Positions 1 to 8,165 of a DNA stretch of 64,000 nt are shown here, in pieces (within the stretch, counting starts at the first letter, position 1; the number at the start of each line of letters is the position of its first letter). The stretch lies in the NCBI GenBank assembly GCA_963754445.1, contig CAVWFT010000001.1:1116001-1180000 (forward strand), in the 5' to 3' direction. The stretch is from Bog-473 sp963754445. GTDB taxonomy: Bacteria; Actinomycetota; Acidimicrobiia; Acidimicrobiales; RAAP-2. The notes under the pieces are model-generated. The model saw only the letters and a program-made list of their open reading frames with translations, did no database searches and was not told where the DNA came from. A program made the translations under genes and the position numbers.

Positions 1-2499
1 TGACGAGGCCCCGACCAGGATTTCGTAGCGCCCCTCGTCAGATCTCCAGCCGTGCGTGTCCACGTCCCAATAGCGGTAGGCCACAGCGTCGAGCTCAACA
101 ACCGCTGGTTCCCGCTGACCCGCCTCGACCTCCACTTTCACGAAACCTGCGAGTTCCCGGTCCGGGCGTTCGACTCGTCCGTCGAGCGCCCGGACGTACA
201 CCTGCACGACGGCGGTGCCACGAAGGTCCCCCGAATTGTGCAGTTGCAGACTGACCCGCCCGGGTGTGATCTCGATCTCTTCGAATTGGATCTCGCCATA
301 GGAGAGGCCGTGGCCGAACGCGAAGAGTGGGGCGATGGCGGCCGTCTCGAAGTGACGGTACCCGACGAAGACACCCTCTCCGTACACCACATGTCCGTCC
401 GAGCCGGGATAGCGCAAGGGGTCACCGCCGGTCGGTCCGTCTTCGATCCGAGCCGGCAGCGACATGGAAAGCCGACCCGACGGTTCGGCGGCGCCGGTGA
501 TGATGTCGGCCAACGCGTCTGCCGCCTCCTCGCCTCCGTACCAGGGCAGCAGCACGGCGCCGGCCTGCGATGCCCAGGGCATCTCCACCGGCGAGCCCGC
601 GTTCACGATGACGATCGTGCGTGGATTGGCCTCGATGGTCGCTTCGACGAGTTCACGTTGGCGGCCCGGCAGGGCAAGGTCGGTGCGGTCTTTCCCTTCG
701 GATTCCCACTGGCTGTTCGACCCGACGACGACGACCGCCACGTCGGCGGAGCGGGCGGATGCCACGGCCCGATCGAACTCCTGATCGTCGGCTGGTCGAT
801 CGGCCGCGATCCGGACGCCCAGGATGAAATCCGAATCCCCGCGAGGCCAGATCTCGACGTCGAGCTCGTATCGCCGGCCCGCTTCGAGATGGCGTTCGAC
901 CTGGACGAGGGCACTGCCGGCGCCGTAGAAGCCTTCACCGCGTGCCGGTTCGGAATTGTCGACGACGATCTCGCCGTCGATGCGAAGCAGTGAGCGCCCC
1001 GCGCTTTCGAGCCCCATTCGCCACCGCCCCGACTGATCCGGCGTGAAGGTGCCGTGCAGGCGGGCCGAATACGTCCCGAGCGCCAGATCGGCCCTGGGCG
1101 GTCCCAGCCACATGATGCGCGGCAGGTGGGCCAGCTCGCTCTGGACCGGGTCACCGGTGCGTTCTGCGTTCTGGAAATAGTCCAGGGTGAAGCTCTCGGG
1201 CTCGTTGCCGACACTCATGAGGCGCATGTCGATGGAGGCGAGGCCTCTGTCGATGCGGCACCCGACCTCGGACGTGATGTGCACCGCGGGCAGACGTTCC
1301 GCCAGCGCTTCGGGCAACGTGCGCCGGCGGTGGGGGGTCACTTCGGAGCTTCCACCTCCCATGGCCAGCTGCACGGCGTTGGGACCGATGACGGCGATGC
1401 GCGCAACGTCGGGAGTCGTTGCGTCCGTCGTCGCCGAGGAGGCGGCTGTGGATGCCGACGCGGCAGGACGTGGCCGCAGCGGAAGCAGGCCGTTGTTGAC
1501 CAGCAGCACCGTGCCTTCAGCCGCCGCCGCCCTGGCCAGGGCGCGTCGATCCGGATGATCTGTTTCCTCCTCTGGTCCACGGGGTGCGCGGCGAGCGGGG
1601 CCGAGGAGCCCGACCCGATGCATGAGGAGCAGCAGGTGGCGCACCTGTCGGTCGAGGACCGACTCGTCGATCTCCCCGTTCCGTACAGCGCTGGCGAGCG
1701 TGGGCCCGAGCCATGCCGGGGGCCCGGGCATCTCGAGATCGAGCCCGGCTTGAGCGGCGGGAACGGTGGAGTGGGTTCCGAACCAATCCGACATCACCAG
1801 ACCGTCGAAGCCCCACTCCTGGCGCAAGATGAGCCCCAGAAGATCGGGATGCTCTCCACAGTACGTCCCATTGACCTTGTTGTAGGCCGTCATGACAGAC
1901 CAGACCCCGGCCTCTCGCACGGCGTGTTCGAAGGCCACCAGGTGGATCTCCCGCAGGGCACGTTCGTCGACCTCGGCGCTGACCGACATCCTGTCGTGTT
2001 CCTGGTCGTTGCAGGCAAAGTGCTTGACACAGCAGGCCACGCCGCCGGACTGCACTCCTCGCACGTAGGCGACCGCGATGCGTGCCGTGAGGAGCGGATC
2101 CTCGGAGAAAGACTCGAATGTGCGGCCGGCCAGCGGTGTGCGGGGGATGCAGACGGTGGGGCCGAGGATGACGTCGACTCCTTTGGAGTGAGCTTCGGCG
2201 GCCAGGACGGCCCCTACACGCTCGACGAGTGCGGGATTCCAGGTCGAGCCGATGGCCATGCCGCACGGCAGGGAGAGGGAACGGCGTCCGGTCAAGCTTT
2301 CGCCCCGCACTCCGGAGGGGCCGTCGGAGACCTTGAGTGACGGGATGTCGAGGCGTGGAACGGCTGGTACGAACCAGAGGTTGGCTCCCGCGGTCATAGA
2401 AGCCTTCTCGTCGAGTGTCAGCTGCTCCAGCAACGCGTCGATGGCAGCGACGCGCGCGGCGTCGGCGGTGATGTCGTCCGTGGCGGGTGACTCGGGCAT
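1..2499 (-). CDS. Glycoside hydrolase family 3 beta-glycosidase with PA14 insert (C-terminus cut by window edge)
   Basis: The protein hydrolyses terminal beta-linked sugars, probably beta-glucosides, by a retaining mechanism. The frame is open from ATG 2499 to base 1, giving 833 residues with no stop, so the C-terminus lies outside. An AGGAGGT-like site (ccggaggt) sits 5-6 bases before the ATG. The GH3 N-terminal barrel shows a KHF motif near residue 159 and GLVMSDWF near 234-241, whose Asp (about 238) is the expected nucleophile. Residues about 400-540 look like a PA14 carbohydrate-binding insert. A GH3 C-terminal domain follows (VVVVGSNSQWESEG), then an Fn3-like tail. No signal peptide is visible, so the enzyme is probably cytoplasmic. 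Family assignment is firm; the exact substrate is not. Confidence 0.93.
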   Translation of the reverse strand, partial: MPESPATDDITADAARVAAIDALLEQLTLDEKASMTAGANLWFVPAVPRLDIPSLKVSDGPSGVRGESLTGRRSLSLPCGMAIGSTWNPALVERVGAVLAAEAHSKGVDVILGPTVCIPRTPLAGRTFESFSEDPLLTARIAVAYVRGVQSGGVACCVKHFACNDQEHDRMSVSAEVDERALREIHLVAFEHAVREAGVWSVMTAYNKVNGTYCGEHPDLLGLILRQEWGFDGLVMSDWFGTHSTVPAAQAGLDLEMPGPPAWLGPTLASAVRNGEIDESVLDRQVRHLLLLMHRVGLLGPARRAPRGPEEETDHPDRRALARAAAAEGTVLLVNNGLLPLRPRPAASASTAASSATTDATTPDVARIAVIGPNAVQLAMGGGSSEVTPHRRRTLPEALAERLPAVHITSEVGCRIDRGLASIDMRLMSVGNEPESFTLDYFQNAERTGDPVQSELAHLPRIMWLGPPRADLALGTYSARLHGTFTPDQSGRWRMGLESAGRSLLRIDGEIVVDNSEPARGEGFYGAGSALVQVERHLEAGRRYELDVEIWPRGDSDFILGVRIAADRPADDQEFDRAVASARSADVAVVVVGSNSQWESEGKDRTDLALPGRQRELVEATIEANPRTIVIVNAGSPVEMPWASQAGAVLLPWYGGEEAADALADIITGAAEPSGRLSMSLPARIEDGPTGGDPLRYPGSDGHVVYGEGVFVGYRHFETAAIAPLFAFGHGLSYGEIQFEEIEITPGRVSLQLHNSGDLRGTAVVQVYVRALDGRVERPDRELAGFVKVEVEAGQREPAVVELDAVAYRYWDVDTHGWRSDEGRYEILVGASS

Positions 2500-2641
2500 G
2501 TGCGACCTCCGGTTCCGTTGTTACCACGCGCCGGCGCGATGGCCGTGCCGTGGCAGGACAGGGACAATCGCGGTTCGCCACTCGGATTGCTCGTGGCGAT
2601 GCGTTGCGCTGACGTCGAGAGCCTGGAAAGGAATGTCCAAG

Positions 2642-2776
2642 AGGTCAGGAGGTCCAGGAGGTCCACTCGCCGGACCCGAATCGTGGCGCCGAGGGTCCCG
2701 ACCTCGAGAGGGACGACGCCGTCGAGGGACGACGCCGTCGAGGGACGAGCCGCCGAGGGACGAGCCGCCGAGGGAA
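2642..2776. repeat. Short tandem repeats in the gap before the GH3 gene
   Basis: The gap between the GH3 start and the nitroreductase stop holds a triple 'aggaggtcc'-type repeat near 2645-2668. At about 2711-2776 it holds two copies of a 16-base unit (gagggacgacgccgtc) followed by two copies of a related 15-base unit (gagggacgagccgcc). No coding frame is supported across it. It looks like replication-slippage minisatellite sequence. Confidence 0.75.
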
Positions 2777-2791
2777 CCCGACGGCGGTCGC

Positions 2792-3454
2792 CTACCGGCT
2801 GGGCCAGAGCGGCTCGGGGATCTCGAACCCGACCCCTGCGCCCCACGCGTTGCGGTACGAGACCTCGTGGACCGGTGTGCGAGCGGCGACGCCCCACGAG
2901 CCCGTTGGATAACCGAAGCTCACGGTGCCCGAGAGATTCCACCCCTGGTCGGTGGGAACGTCGAGGATCTCGAAGGTCTCGGCCGGGTGGAAGAACTGCA
3001 GCAGCGCGGTGAGGCAGCTGCCGACGCCTTCGGCCCGGGCCGCCAACATGGCGTTCCACACCGCTGGATAGATGGAGCCACCCGTGGGATCGAACTGGCA
3101 GAAGGGGAAGAGATAGAGCGGCACCTGCTCGAAGTGGTCGGCCAACCACTGGGCCGAGCGCTGCACTTTGAGCACTTGTATCGACTCGGGCGCCGAGGGG
3201 TTGGCGTTGGCCGCCTCGATCTGGTCCTTGTAGATCGTCTTCCAGAGCTCACCCATGGCGTGCTGATAGAGGGGCGCCAGTGCCGCCTTCTTCGCTGGAT
3301 CGTCAAGAAGGAGAAATCGCCAGTTCTGCTGGTTCCCGCCCGATGGGGCCCGAATGGCCGCATCGAGGATCCGGGCCTGTACGTCATGGGGGATCGGGTC
3401 GGGTCGGACCCTTCGCATGGCGCGGGTCGTGTAGAGCGCCTCGTGGAGTTCCAT
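2792..3454 (-). CDS. Nitroreductase family protein (FMN-dependent oxidoreductase)
   Basis: A 220-residue protein of the nitroreductase fold, normally an FMN-binding homodimer that reduces nitro, quinone or related substrates with NAD(P)H. Visible family features are the N-terminal TTRAMRRVRPDPIP segment (FMN phosphate contacts by Arg) and SGGNQQNWRF near residues 39-48. The late segment GVGSCLTALLQFF belongs to the second FMN half-site. I chose ATG 3454, which gives MELHEALYTTRAMRR; an upstream in-frame alternative at 3487 adds 11 unconserved residues. It is transcribed toward the GH3 gene across the repeat-rich gap. The substrate is unknown. Confidence 0.88.
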   Translation of the reverse strand: MELHEALYTTRAMRRVRPDPIPHDVQARILDAAIRAPSGGNQQNWRFLLLDDPAKKAALAPLYQHAMGELWKTIYKDQIEAANANPSAPESIQVLKVQRSAQWLADHFEQVPLYLFPFCQFDPTGGSIYPAVWNAMLAARAEGVGSCLTALLQFFHPAETFEILDVPTDQGWNLSGTVSFGYPTGSWGVAARTPVHEVSYRNAWGAGVGFEIPEPLWPSR

Positions 3455-3538
3455 GGCGCAGGACACTAGGTCGCGGTCGGCGCCCATGCAGGCGCCCGTG
3501 CAGGCGCCGAAGGCGGCGCCACTCCGGTGATGTCCTGA

Positions 3539-4690
3539 TCAACCCACCGCGTTGTCGCAGGCCTCCGGATTCGAGCCCAGGACCTGGTCGGTTTGGGGCG
3601 TCGACTCGTAAACTCCGGGGGAGGTGACCCAGACGTTGCCCGCCGCGTTGTACTCGATCACGTACATGCCGGTCGACGGGGCAGAACGCAACCACGGCCC
3701 ACCCTCCGACCCCGACGTGAGCGGGCGATAGTTGGTCTGATAGTTCGCCGCACTCCACAAAGCGGGCGGTGTCGGGTACGTACCGTTTTCGGCCTGATAC
3801 GCGGAGACGGCGATGTCCACCGACTTCACGTCCGCCTGACAGGCGAGCACCTCCGAGGAGGTGGCAACCCCGTTCTCGACGTGATTGGTGAGGGTGACGA
3901 ATCCGATGACCCACATCGTGGCCACCACGACGACGATGGTCAGCGTGCAGATGCCGACGATGATCCCGGCGAGCGCCAACCCGTCGCCCCCCTGGTTGCC
4001 GCGCGACCATCGAATCTCCTTGCGGGCCTTTGCTCCGAAGATGATGCCCAGGACCGACCCGATGCCGAAGAGACAGAGGATCGAGAGGACGAGCGAAGCG
4101 ATCGCCAGGCCGTTGGTCGCCGGCGGCGATTGCGGCGGCATCGGTGACGGCATCGACACCGGGCGGGAGGGCAATGACGCCGAAGTCGTGCGTGGCACCG
4201 AGGCCGGCCTCGGGAAGGAGCCTGTGACTGGGGGAGTGAAGGACGTGAGCGGGGGTTGGAGTCCAGGACCCGGTTGCGCCGCCTCCGCCGAAGGTGGCTG
4301 TCCCGACGGCGGGTCGGAAGGCGGCCGCGGCGGTGCCATCGAGGCTGGTTCGTGGACCGGGTGTCCCCCCATGTTGGGCCTGAGGGCCGTGATCGTCGCC
4401 ATCCCACTGGCTGCACTTTCGGTCGCCGGATTCATCCCCTCCAACCCGGTCGGGGCTCCCGCAGTGGCGTTGGCGGCGAGGACTTCAGGTGGGAGGTCCT
4501 CCTCGAAGAATCCGACACCACGCCACCGGCGCGACTTGCTCCACTTCGTGCCGTCCCAATAGCCCTGGACGATCCGTTCGCGGTCGGTGGTGTACCAGCC
4601 GGGCATGACCGGCTGGTCGGATGGAGGAACCGACGTGGCCCGAGAGAACTTCGTTTCGCTCGGGGGTACGTCGTCATTCATGGGGGACAT
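3539..4690 (-). CDS. Membrane protein: DUF2510 + DUF4190 + pilin-like C-terminal domain
   Basis: About 383 residues with an unusual arrangement. Residues about 30-57 match the DUF2510 pattern (PGWYTTDRERIVQGYWDG). A Pro/Ser-rich linker of roughly 100 residues follows. A DUF4190-type pair of membrane helices comes next (about 197-220, GLAIASLVLSILCLFGIG, and about 240-268). The C-terminal domain contains YQAENGTYPTPPALW, which resembles the globular part of type II/IV pseudopilins, followed by two Cys that could form a disulfide. The C-terminal part should face outside. ATG 4690 or ATG 4681 could be the start; a longer reading would use TTG 4708. Its function is unknown. The pilin resemblance is suggestive because pilB and pilD lie 8-10 kb away, but it lacks an N-terminal prepilin peptide. 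Confidence 0.8.
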   Translation of the reverse strand: MSPMNDDVPPSETKFSRATSVPPSDQPVMPGWYTTDRERIVQGYWDGTKWSKSRRWRGVGFFEEDLPPEVLAANATAGAPTGLEGMNPATESAASGMATITALRPNMGGHPVHEPASMAPPRPPSDPPSGQPPSAEAAQPGPGLQPPLTSFTPPVTGSFPRPASVPRTTSASLPSRPVSMPSPMPPQSPPATNGLAIASLVLSILCLFGIGSVLGIIFGAKARKEIRWSRGNQGGDGLALAGIIVGICTLTIVVVVATMWVIGFVTLTNHVENGVATSSEVLACQADVKSVDIAVSAYQAENGTYPTPPALWSAANYQTNYRPLTSGSEGGPWLRSAPSTGMYVIEYNAAGNVWVTSPGVYESTPQTDQVLGSNPEACDNAVG

Positions 4691-5009
4691 TGCCAGCGCC
4701 GGAAGCAACCATCAATCGTGACGATACGTGTTTCCACTCGGACCGAGTAGGGACGTTGCACCCCCGTTGAGCACTCTTCCCGGAGGCATCCGAGGAAGGA
4801 TGCGACGTGCAGGAGATTCGTCCAGGCCGCCGCCGGATTGCCCGATGCGGACGATGACGACATAGGACGTCCGACCAGCGGCCGAAATGACTACGGACAG
4901 ACAAATCCAGCTGGCAGGGAAGTCCAGTGCGCCGCGTCGACCTGGGACTCGAACTCGACTTGACCGCGAATTGCGAAAGTCGACGTCCAAATCTGTCGTT
5001 GTCCTACCA
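4691..5009. other. Divergent intergenic region, 319 bases
   Basis: The region separates the divergent DUF4190 protein and GT-C-like membrane protein genes. The second gene could be read from ATG 4887, which would occupy part of it, but residues encoded before 5010 are basic and unconserved. The palindrome GTCGAC occurs twice here. I see no convincing promoter hexamers. Confidence 0.4.
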
Positions 5010-6770
5010 ATGACTCTCACCAAATCCGGCATGGCCGGAGCAGCCCCAGACGACCTGGGAGTCATCGATGCGGGAGGACGGTTGGATCAGCGACACGATC
5101 GCTGGCTCGACCGACCGCGATCGCTCCTCGTCAGCCTCGCCGGCTGGATGCTGGCCACCGTCGTCTTTCTGGCTCTGGCCCACGTGTTCGGCGGCCCCAC
5201 TCAGGGCGACGCGTCCGAGTCGCTCTATCAGACCTGGGCCATTTCCCATGGCAGCATCGCCTGTGCCTACCCGCCCTCGTCGGCTGCCACCGGCGCCGAC
5301 TACTTGCTCTACTACGAGCCGCTGCCGGCCGCAGCACCCTTCTGGCCGCTGGTTTCGGGTGGGCTCGCCGCGATCACACACACCGGTCACCTGGTCCCCT
5401 TCCCGTCTCGTGCTGCGCTGGGCGGCTCGCATTGCTCCACCGCGTACAACGCCATGTACCACTGGGCCCACAGCTCGTACGCCATCTATCCGACCTTGGG
5501 GTTCGGCTACCTGAGCTGGTTCGTGCTGCTCGGTGGGTTCGTCGCCGCGCTGCGATCATTCGGGCGCGGTCGCAATGGGCGCGAGATCGTCGGCTGCCTG
5601 ATCCTGGCCGCGTCGCCCACTACCTGGATGCCGCTGCTCGATCTGTTCCATCCGCAGGATCTCGCTGCCGTGGGCTTCTCCCTCGGGGCCATCGCCTGTG
5701 TGCGCAGAAAAACTTGGGTCTGGGCCGGCATTTTGCTCGGCCTCGCGCTGACCTCGCAGCAGTTCGCCCTGCTCGTGCTGGTCCCGCTTCTCGTCATCGT
5801 CACTGGACGCTCACGGTGGCGGATGCTGTTGTCGTGCGCTGCAACATGGCTCGTTATCTGTCTGCCGGTCATCGGATTGTCGTCGGGCCGGGCCATCCAC
5901 TCGATGTTGTTAGGCACCGGGGACTCGGGCACTTTCGGTGGGACCGTGTTGTGGGAGATGGTGCACCACGGAGCCCTACTGCTCTTCGCTTCTCGCATCC
6001 TGCCGATCCTGGTCTCGGGAGCACTGGCCTGGTGGACCTTCCGCCGCCTGGGACCCAGCGTGTTCGAACCGGTGCCCTTGGTCTGTCTGATCGGCACGTC
6101 GCTCTCGCTGCGTCTGGTCTTCGAACAGGGGATCTTCGGCTACAAGTTCATGGCGGTCACCACCATGCTCATCTTGTTGGCCGTCGTCCAAGGCCGCATC
6201 CGAGGCCAGCTCATCGCATGGATCGGTTTGGTCGCCATTGGATTCGACCCGATACCCGTTGGACTGGCGGTCAACGCGCGCACGTGGTCCGCAGATGCCG
6301 TCAACGGATTGGAGCTGGCGGCGATGGCGCTGGTCCTCGGCCTCGTCATCTGGGACCTGGCGCACCGCCGAATCCGCTGGTACCTCGTGGCCTGGTTCGC
6401 CATCGCAGTGGCCGCGGTCGCTCAGTGGCCACTCTGGGCGCCCGAATCGCTCAGAGCACCGCTGCCCAAGTGGTTCTGGCAGCTGATCTTGCTGCCGACG
6501 GCATTGATCATGTTCGTGGCACCGCTGGTGCGAGAGGCGCGAGCGATACGGGACGTCCGCGCCGCTGACACGGTCAGGACCACTGACACCGTCAGGACCG
6601 CTGACACCGTCAGGACCGCTGACACCACGGCTGCGGCGTCGCCGTCACCTTTCGTGCCGGATACCGCCCCGAGCCTCACGGACATGCCGCAACCCCACGG
6701 AGACGACGACGGCCTCGGCCTGGCCGGCGTGCCCGATCAGACGCCGGAGGGCGTCTCGTTCAGGCCGTGA
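5010..6770 (+). CDS. Polytopic membrane protein, GT-C/DUF2029-like
   Basis: From ATG 5010 the protein has 586 residues; ATG 5031 and ATG 4887 (627 residues) are the other in-frame options. Roughly ten hydrophobic helices span the chain, with a conserved-looking loop FHPQDLAAVGFSLGAIA followed by a helix pair and ALTSQQFALLVLVPLLV. This layout resembles GT-C polyprenyl-phosphate mannosyltransferases of the DUF2029/GT87 type (loop, then 'small-world' helices and a Lys/Gln-rich turn), but no catalytic Asp motif is certain. The tail carries three copies of a DTVRTA-type hexapeptide encoded by an 18-base tandem repeat. Its stop overlaps the end of the convergent nitronate monooxygenase gene by 11 bases. 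A glycosyltransferase role is inference. Confidence 0.7.
   Translation: MTLTKSGMAGAAPDDLGVIDAGGRLDQRHDRWLDRPRSLLVSLAGWMLATVVFLALAHVFGGPTQGDASESLYQTWAISHGSIACAYPPSSAATGADYLLYYEPLPAAAPFWPLVSGGLAAITHTGHLVPFPSRAALGGSHCSTAYNAMYHWAHSSYAIYPTLGFGYLSWFVLLGGFVAALRSFGRGRNGREIVGCLILAASPTTWMPLLDLFHPQDLAAVGFSLGAIACVRRKTWVWAGILLGLALTSQQFALLVLVPLLVIVTGRSRWRMLLSCAATWLVICLPVIGLSSGRAIHSMLLGTGDSGTFGGTVLWEMVHHGALLLFASRILPILVSGALAWWTFRRLGPSVFEPVPLVCLIGTSLSLRLVFEQGIFGYKFMAVTTMLILLAVVQGRIRGQLIAWIGLVAIGFDPIPVGLAVNARTWSADAVNGLELAAMALVLGLVIWDLAHRRIRWYLVAWFAIAVAAVAQWPLWAPESLRAPLPKWFWQLILLPTALIMFVAPLVREARAIRDVRAADTVRTTDTVRTADTVRTADTTAAASPSPFVPDTAPSLTDMPQPHGDDDGLGLAGVPDQTPEGVSFRP
6564..6626 (+). repeat. 18-base tandem repeat inside the membrane-protein tail
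   Basis: Three and a half copies of an 18-base unit (gctgacaccgtcaggacc, with one or two substitutions) stay in frame and encode ADTVRT repeats in the cytoplasmic tail. The unit length is a multiple of three, so slippage changes tail length without breaking the frame. Confidence 0.85.
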
Positions 6771-7884
6771 CGCCCTCGTTGAGCGCCTGCACTCGATCCA
6801 TCGCCTCGACGTACTCCTCGACCATCCCGAGCACCACGTCCCGGGTCCGGCGGACGCTGGTCGCCAACCCGATCACCTGACCGGCCGGGTTGAAGTTCAC
6901 GTCCCGAGCCTCTTCGGGATAGGCATGGCCACGCGACACGCACTCGATGGCCACCATCATCTGGAGTGGCATGCCCAGGGGTTTGGGGTTGCCCGGGGCC
7001 TCCCAGGCGTCGGTCCAATCGTTCTTGAGCAGGCGGCACGGCTTGCCGGTGAACGAGCGCGAGCGCACGGTGTCACGTGACGTCGCCCGCAGGTACGACT
7101 CCATCTGCTTCGGCGGTACGTCGGCCTCCTCCACGGTGAGCCAGAGCGAACCAGTCCAGACCCCGGCCGCACCCATGACCATCGCAGCGGCCATCTGGCG
7201 TCCCGAGCCGATTCCGCCCGCCGCCAGCACGGGTAGCGGCGCCACGGCGTCGATGACCTCGGGCCACAGGACGATGGAACCGACGTCGCCGGTGTGGCCA
7301 CCGCCTTCGGAACCCTGGCAGATCACGATGTCGACACCGGCTGCCTTGTGGTTGAGGGCGTGCTTCACCGACCCGGCGAGCGCGGCCATCAGCATGCCGT
7401 GGTCGTGGACCTGGGCGATCACGTCGTCAGGCGGCGTTCCCAGTGCGTTGGCCACCAACTTGACTTTCGGGTGCTGCAAGATCACCTCGACCAGCGGCGC
7501 CGCCGTCGCCGCCGTCCACCCGAGCAGCTCACGCTTGGGACCCCCGTCGAGCTCGGGCACCCCATGGTCGGCCAGGATCTTCTTGGCAAAGGTCCGATGC
7601 TCCTCGGGGATCATGGCCTTCAGCTCTTCCTCGAGCTTGACCGGGTCGATCTCGCCCATGCCCTCGTATTTGCCTGGGATCACGATGTCGACCCCATAGG
7701 GGTTGTCGCCCACGTGCTCGTCCAGCCAGGTCAGTTCGACTTCGAGCTCCTCTGCCGAGAAGCCAACGGCACCGAGCACGCCCAGACCTCCGGCATTGCT
7801 CACTGCCGCCGCCACGTCGCGGCAGTGGGTGAACGCGAATATTGGGAATTCGATCCCGAGGCGATCGCAAAGCTCGGTGTGCAC
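6760..7884 (-). CDS. Nitronate monooxygenase / 2-nitropropane dioxygenase family flavoprotein
   Basis: A 374-residue FMN TIM-barrel protein. Members oxidise alkyl nitronates or act as flavin oxidoreductases in lipid and steroid degradation. Visible motifs are SNAGGLGVLGAVGF near the N-terminus, CQGSEGGGHTGDVGS (FMN-phosphate/His region) and PVLAAGGIGSGRQMAAA. I chose GTG 7884 because AGGAGG lies 8 bases upstream; the longer frame to 7968 has no such site. The leader of about 85 bases contains a 14-bp near-palindrome at 7970-7983. It is divergent from an acyl-CoA isomerase-like gene, which points to a degradative role rather than nitronate detoxification alone. The substrate is not known. Confidence 0.9.
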   Translation of the reverse strand: MHTELCDRLGIEFPIFAFTHCRDVAAAVSNAGGLGVLGAVGFSAEELEVELTWLDEHVGDNPYGVDIVIPGKYEGMGEIDPVKLEEELKAMIPEEHRTFAKKILADHGVPELDGGPKRELLGWTAATAAPLVEVILQHPKVKLVANALGTPPDDVIAQVHDHGMLMAALAGSVKHALNHKAAGVDIVICQGSEGGGHTGDVGSIVLWPEVIDAVAPLPVLAAGGIGSGRQMAAAMVMGAAGVWTGSLWLTVEEADVPPKQMESYLRATSRDTVRSRSFTGKPCRLLKNDWTDAWEAPGNPKPLGMPLQMMVAIECVSRGHAYPEEARDVNFNPAGQVIGLATSVRRTRDVVLGMVEEYVEAMDRVQALNEGVTA

Positions 7885-7969
7885 GGTGGAGACCTCCTGG
7901 GTGGTCCTGTGGTCGTGATCTCGGCATTCGTCGGTGAATGCCGTGGTTGCCCAGGCCCGCCCCGGCAAC

Positions 7970-7983
7970 TAGAACAGATTCTA
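7970..7983. promoter_or_regulatory. 14-bp near-palindrome (KstR-like operator) over a -10 hexamer
   Basis: The sequence TAGAACAGATTCTA is a 5+4+5 inverted repeat. It sits between the divergent nitronate monooxygenase and dienoyl-CoA isomerase-like genes. Read on the minus strand it begins with TAGAAT, a good -10 hexamer for the monooxygenase gene. It resembles the TetR-family KstR box (TAGAAC..GTTCTA) except for one base. The regulator is inferred from resemblance only. Confidence 0.45.
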
Positions 7984-8053
7984 CTTTTAACGGGGCGGCG
8001 GTGCAGATCCCTCACGGATCGTCGCCGGTTCGCCGGAGGTCCCGGCGCCCGGT

Positions 8054-8112
8054 ACGTCGTCGTCACACGTCGTCGTCACGCCCGTCGTCGTCACGCACGT
8101 CGTCGTCACGCA
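8054..8112. repeat. Tandem repeat of cgtcgtcgtcac units
   Basis: Four imperfect 13-15-base copies of 'acgtcgtcgtcac(gc)' lie about 55 bases before the start of the dienoyl-CoA isomerase-like gene. The block is non-coding and is probably in the 5' untranslated region or promoter spacer. Confidence 0.8.
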
Positions 8113-8165
8113 CGAGAGTCAGTGCCGAGACCCACACCGTCGTCCGTCAGGGGAGGGAGCAAGAC

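Noticed and set aside
52..2340. Plus-strand frames at 52-993 and 1054-2340
   Set aside because: They are opposite the intact GH3 enzyme, whose domains read continuously on the minus strand from 2499 to 1.
4920..5000. tRNA-like stretch on the minus strand (TTCGAGTCCC and paired GTCGAC ends)
   Set aside because: The arms flanking the T-loop-like sequence do not pair, the enclosed length is only about 50 bases, and the end pairing comes from the self-complementary GTCGAC occurring twice.
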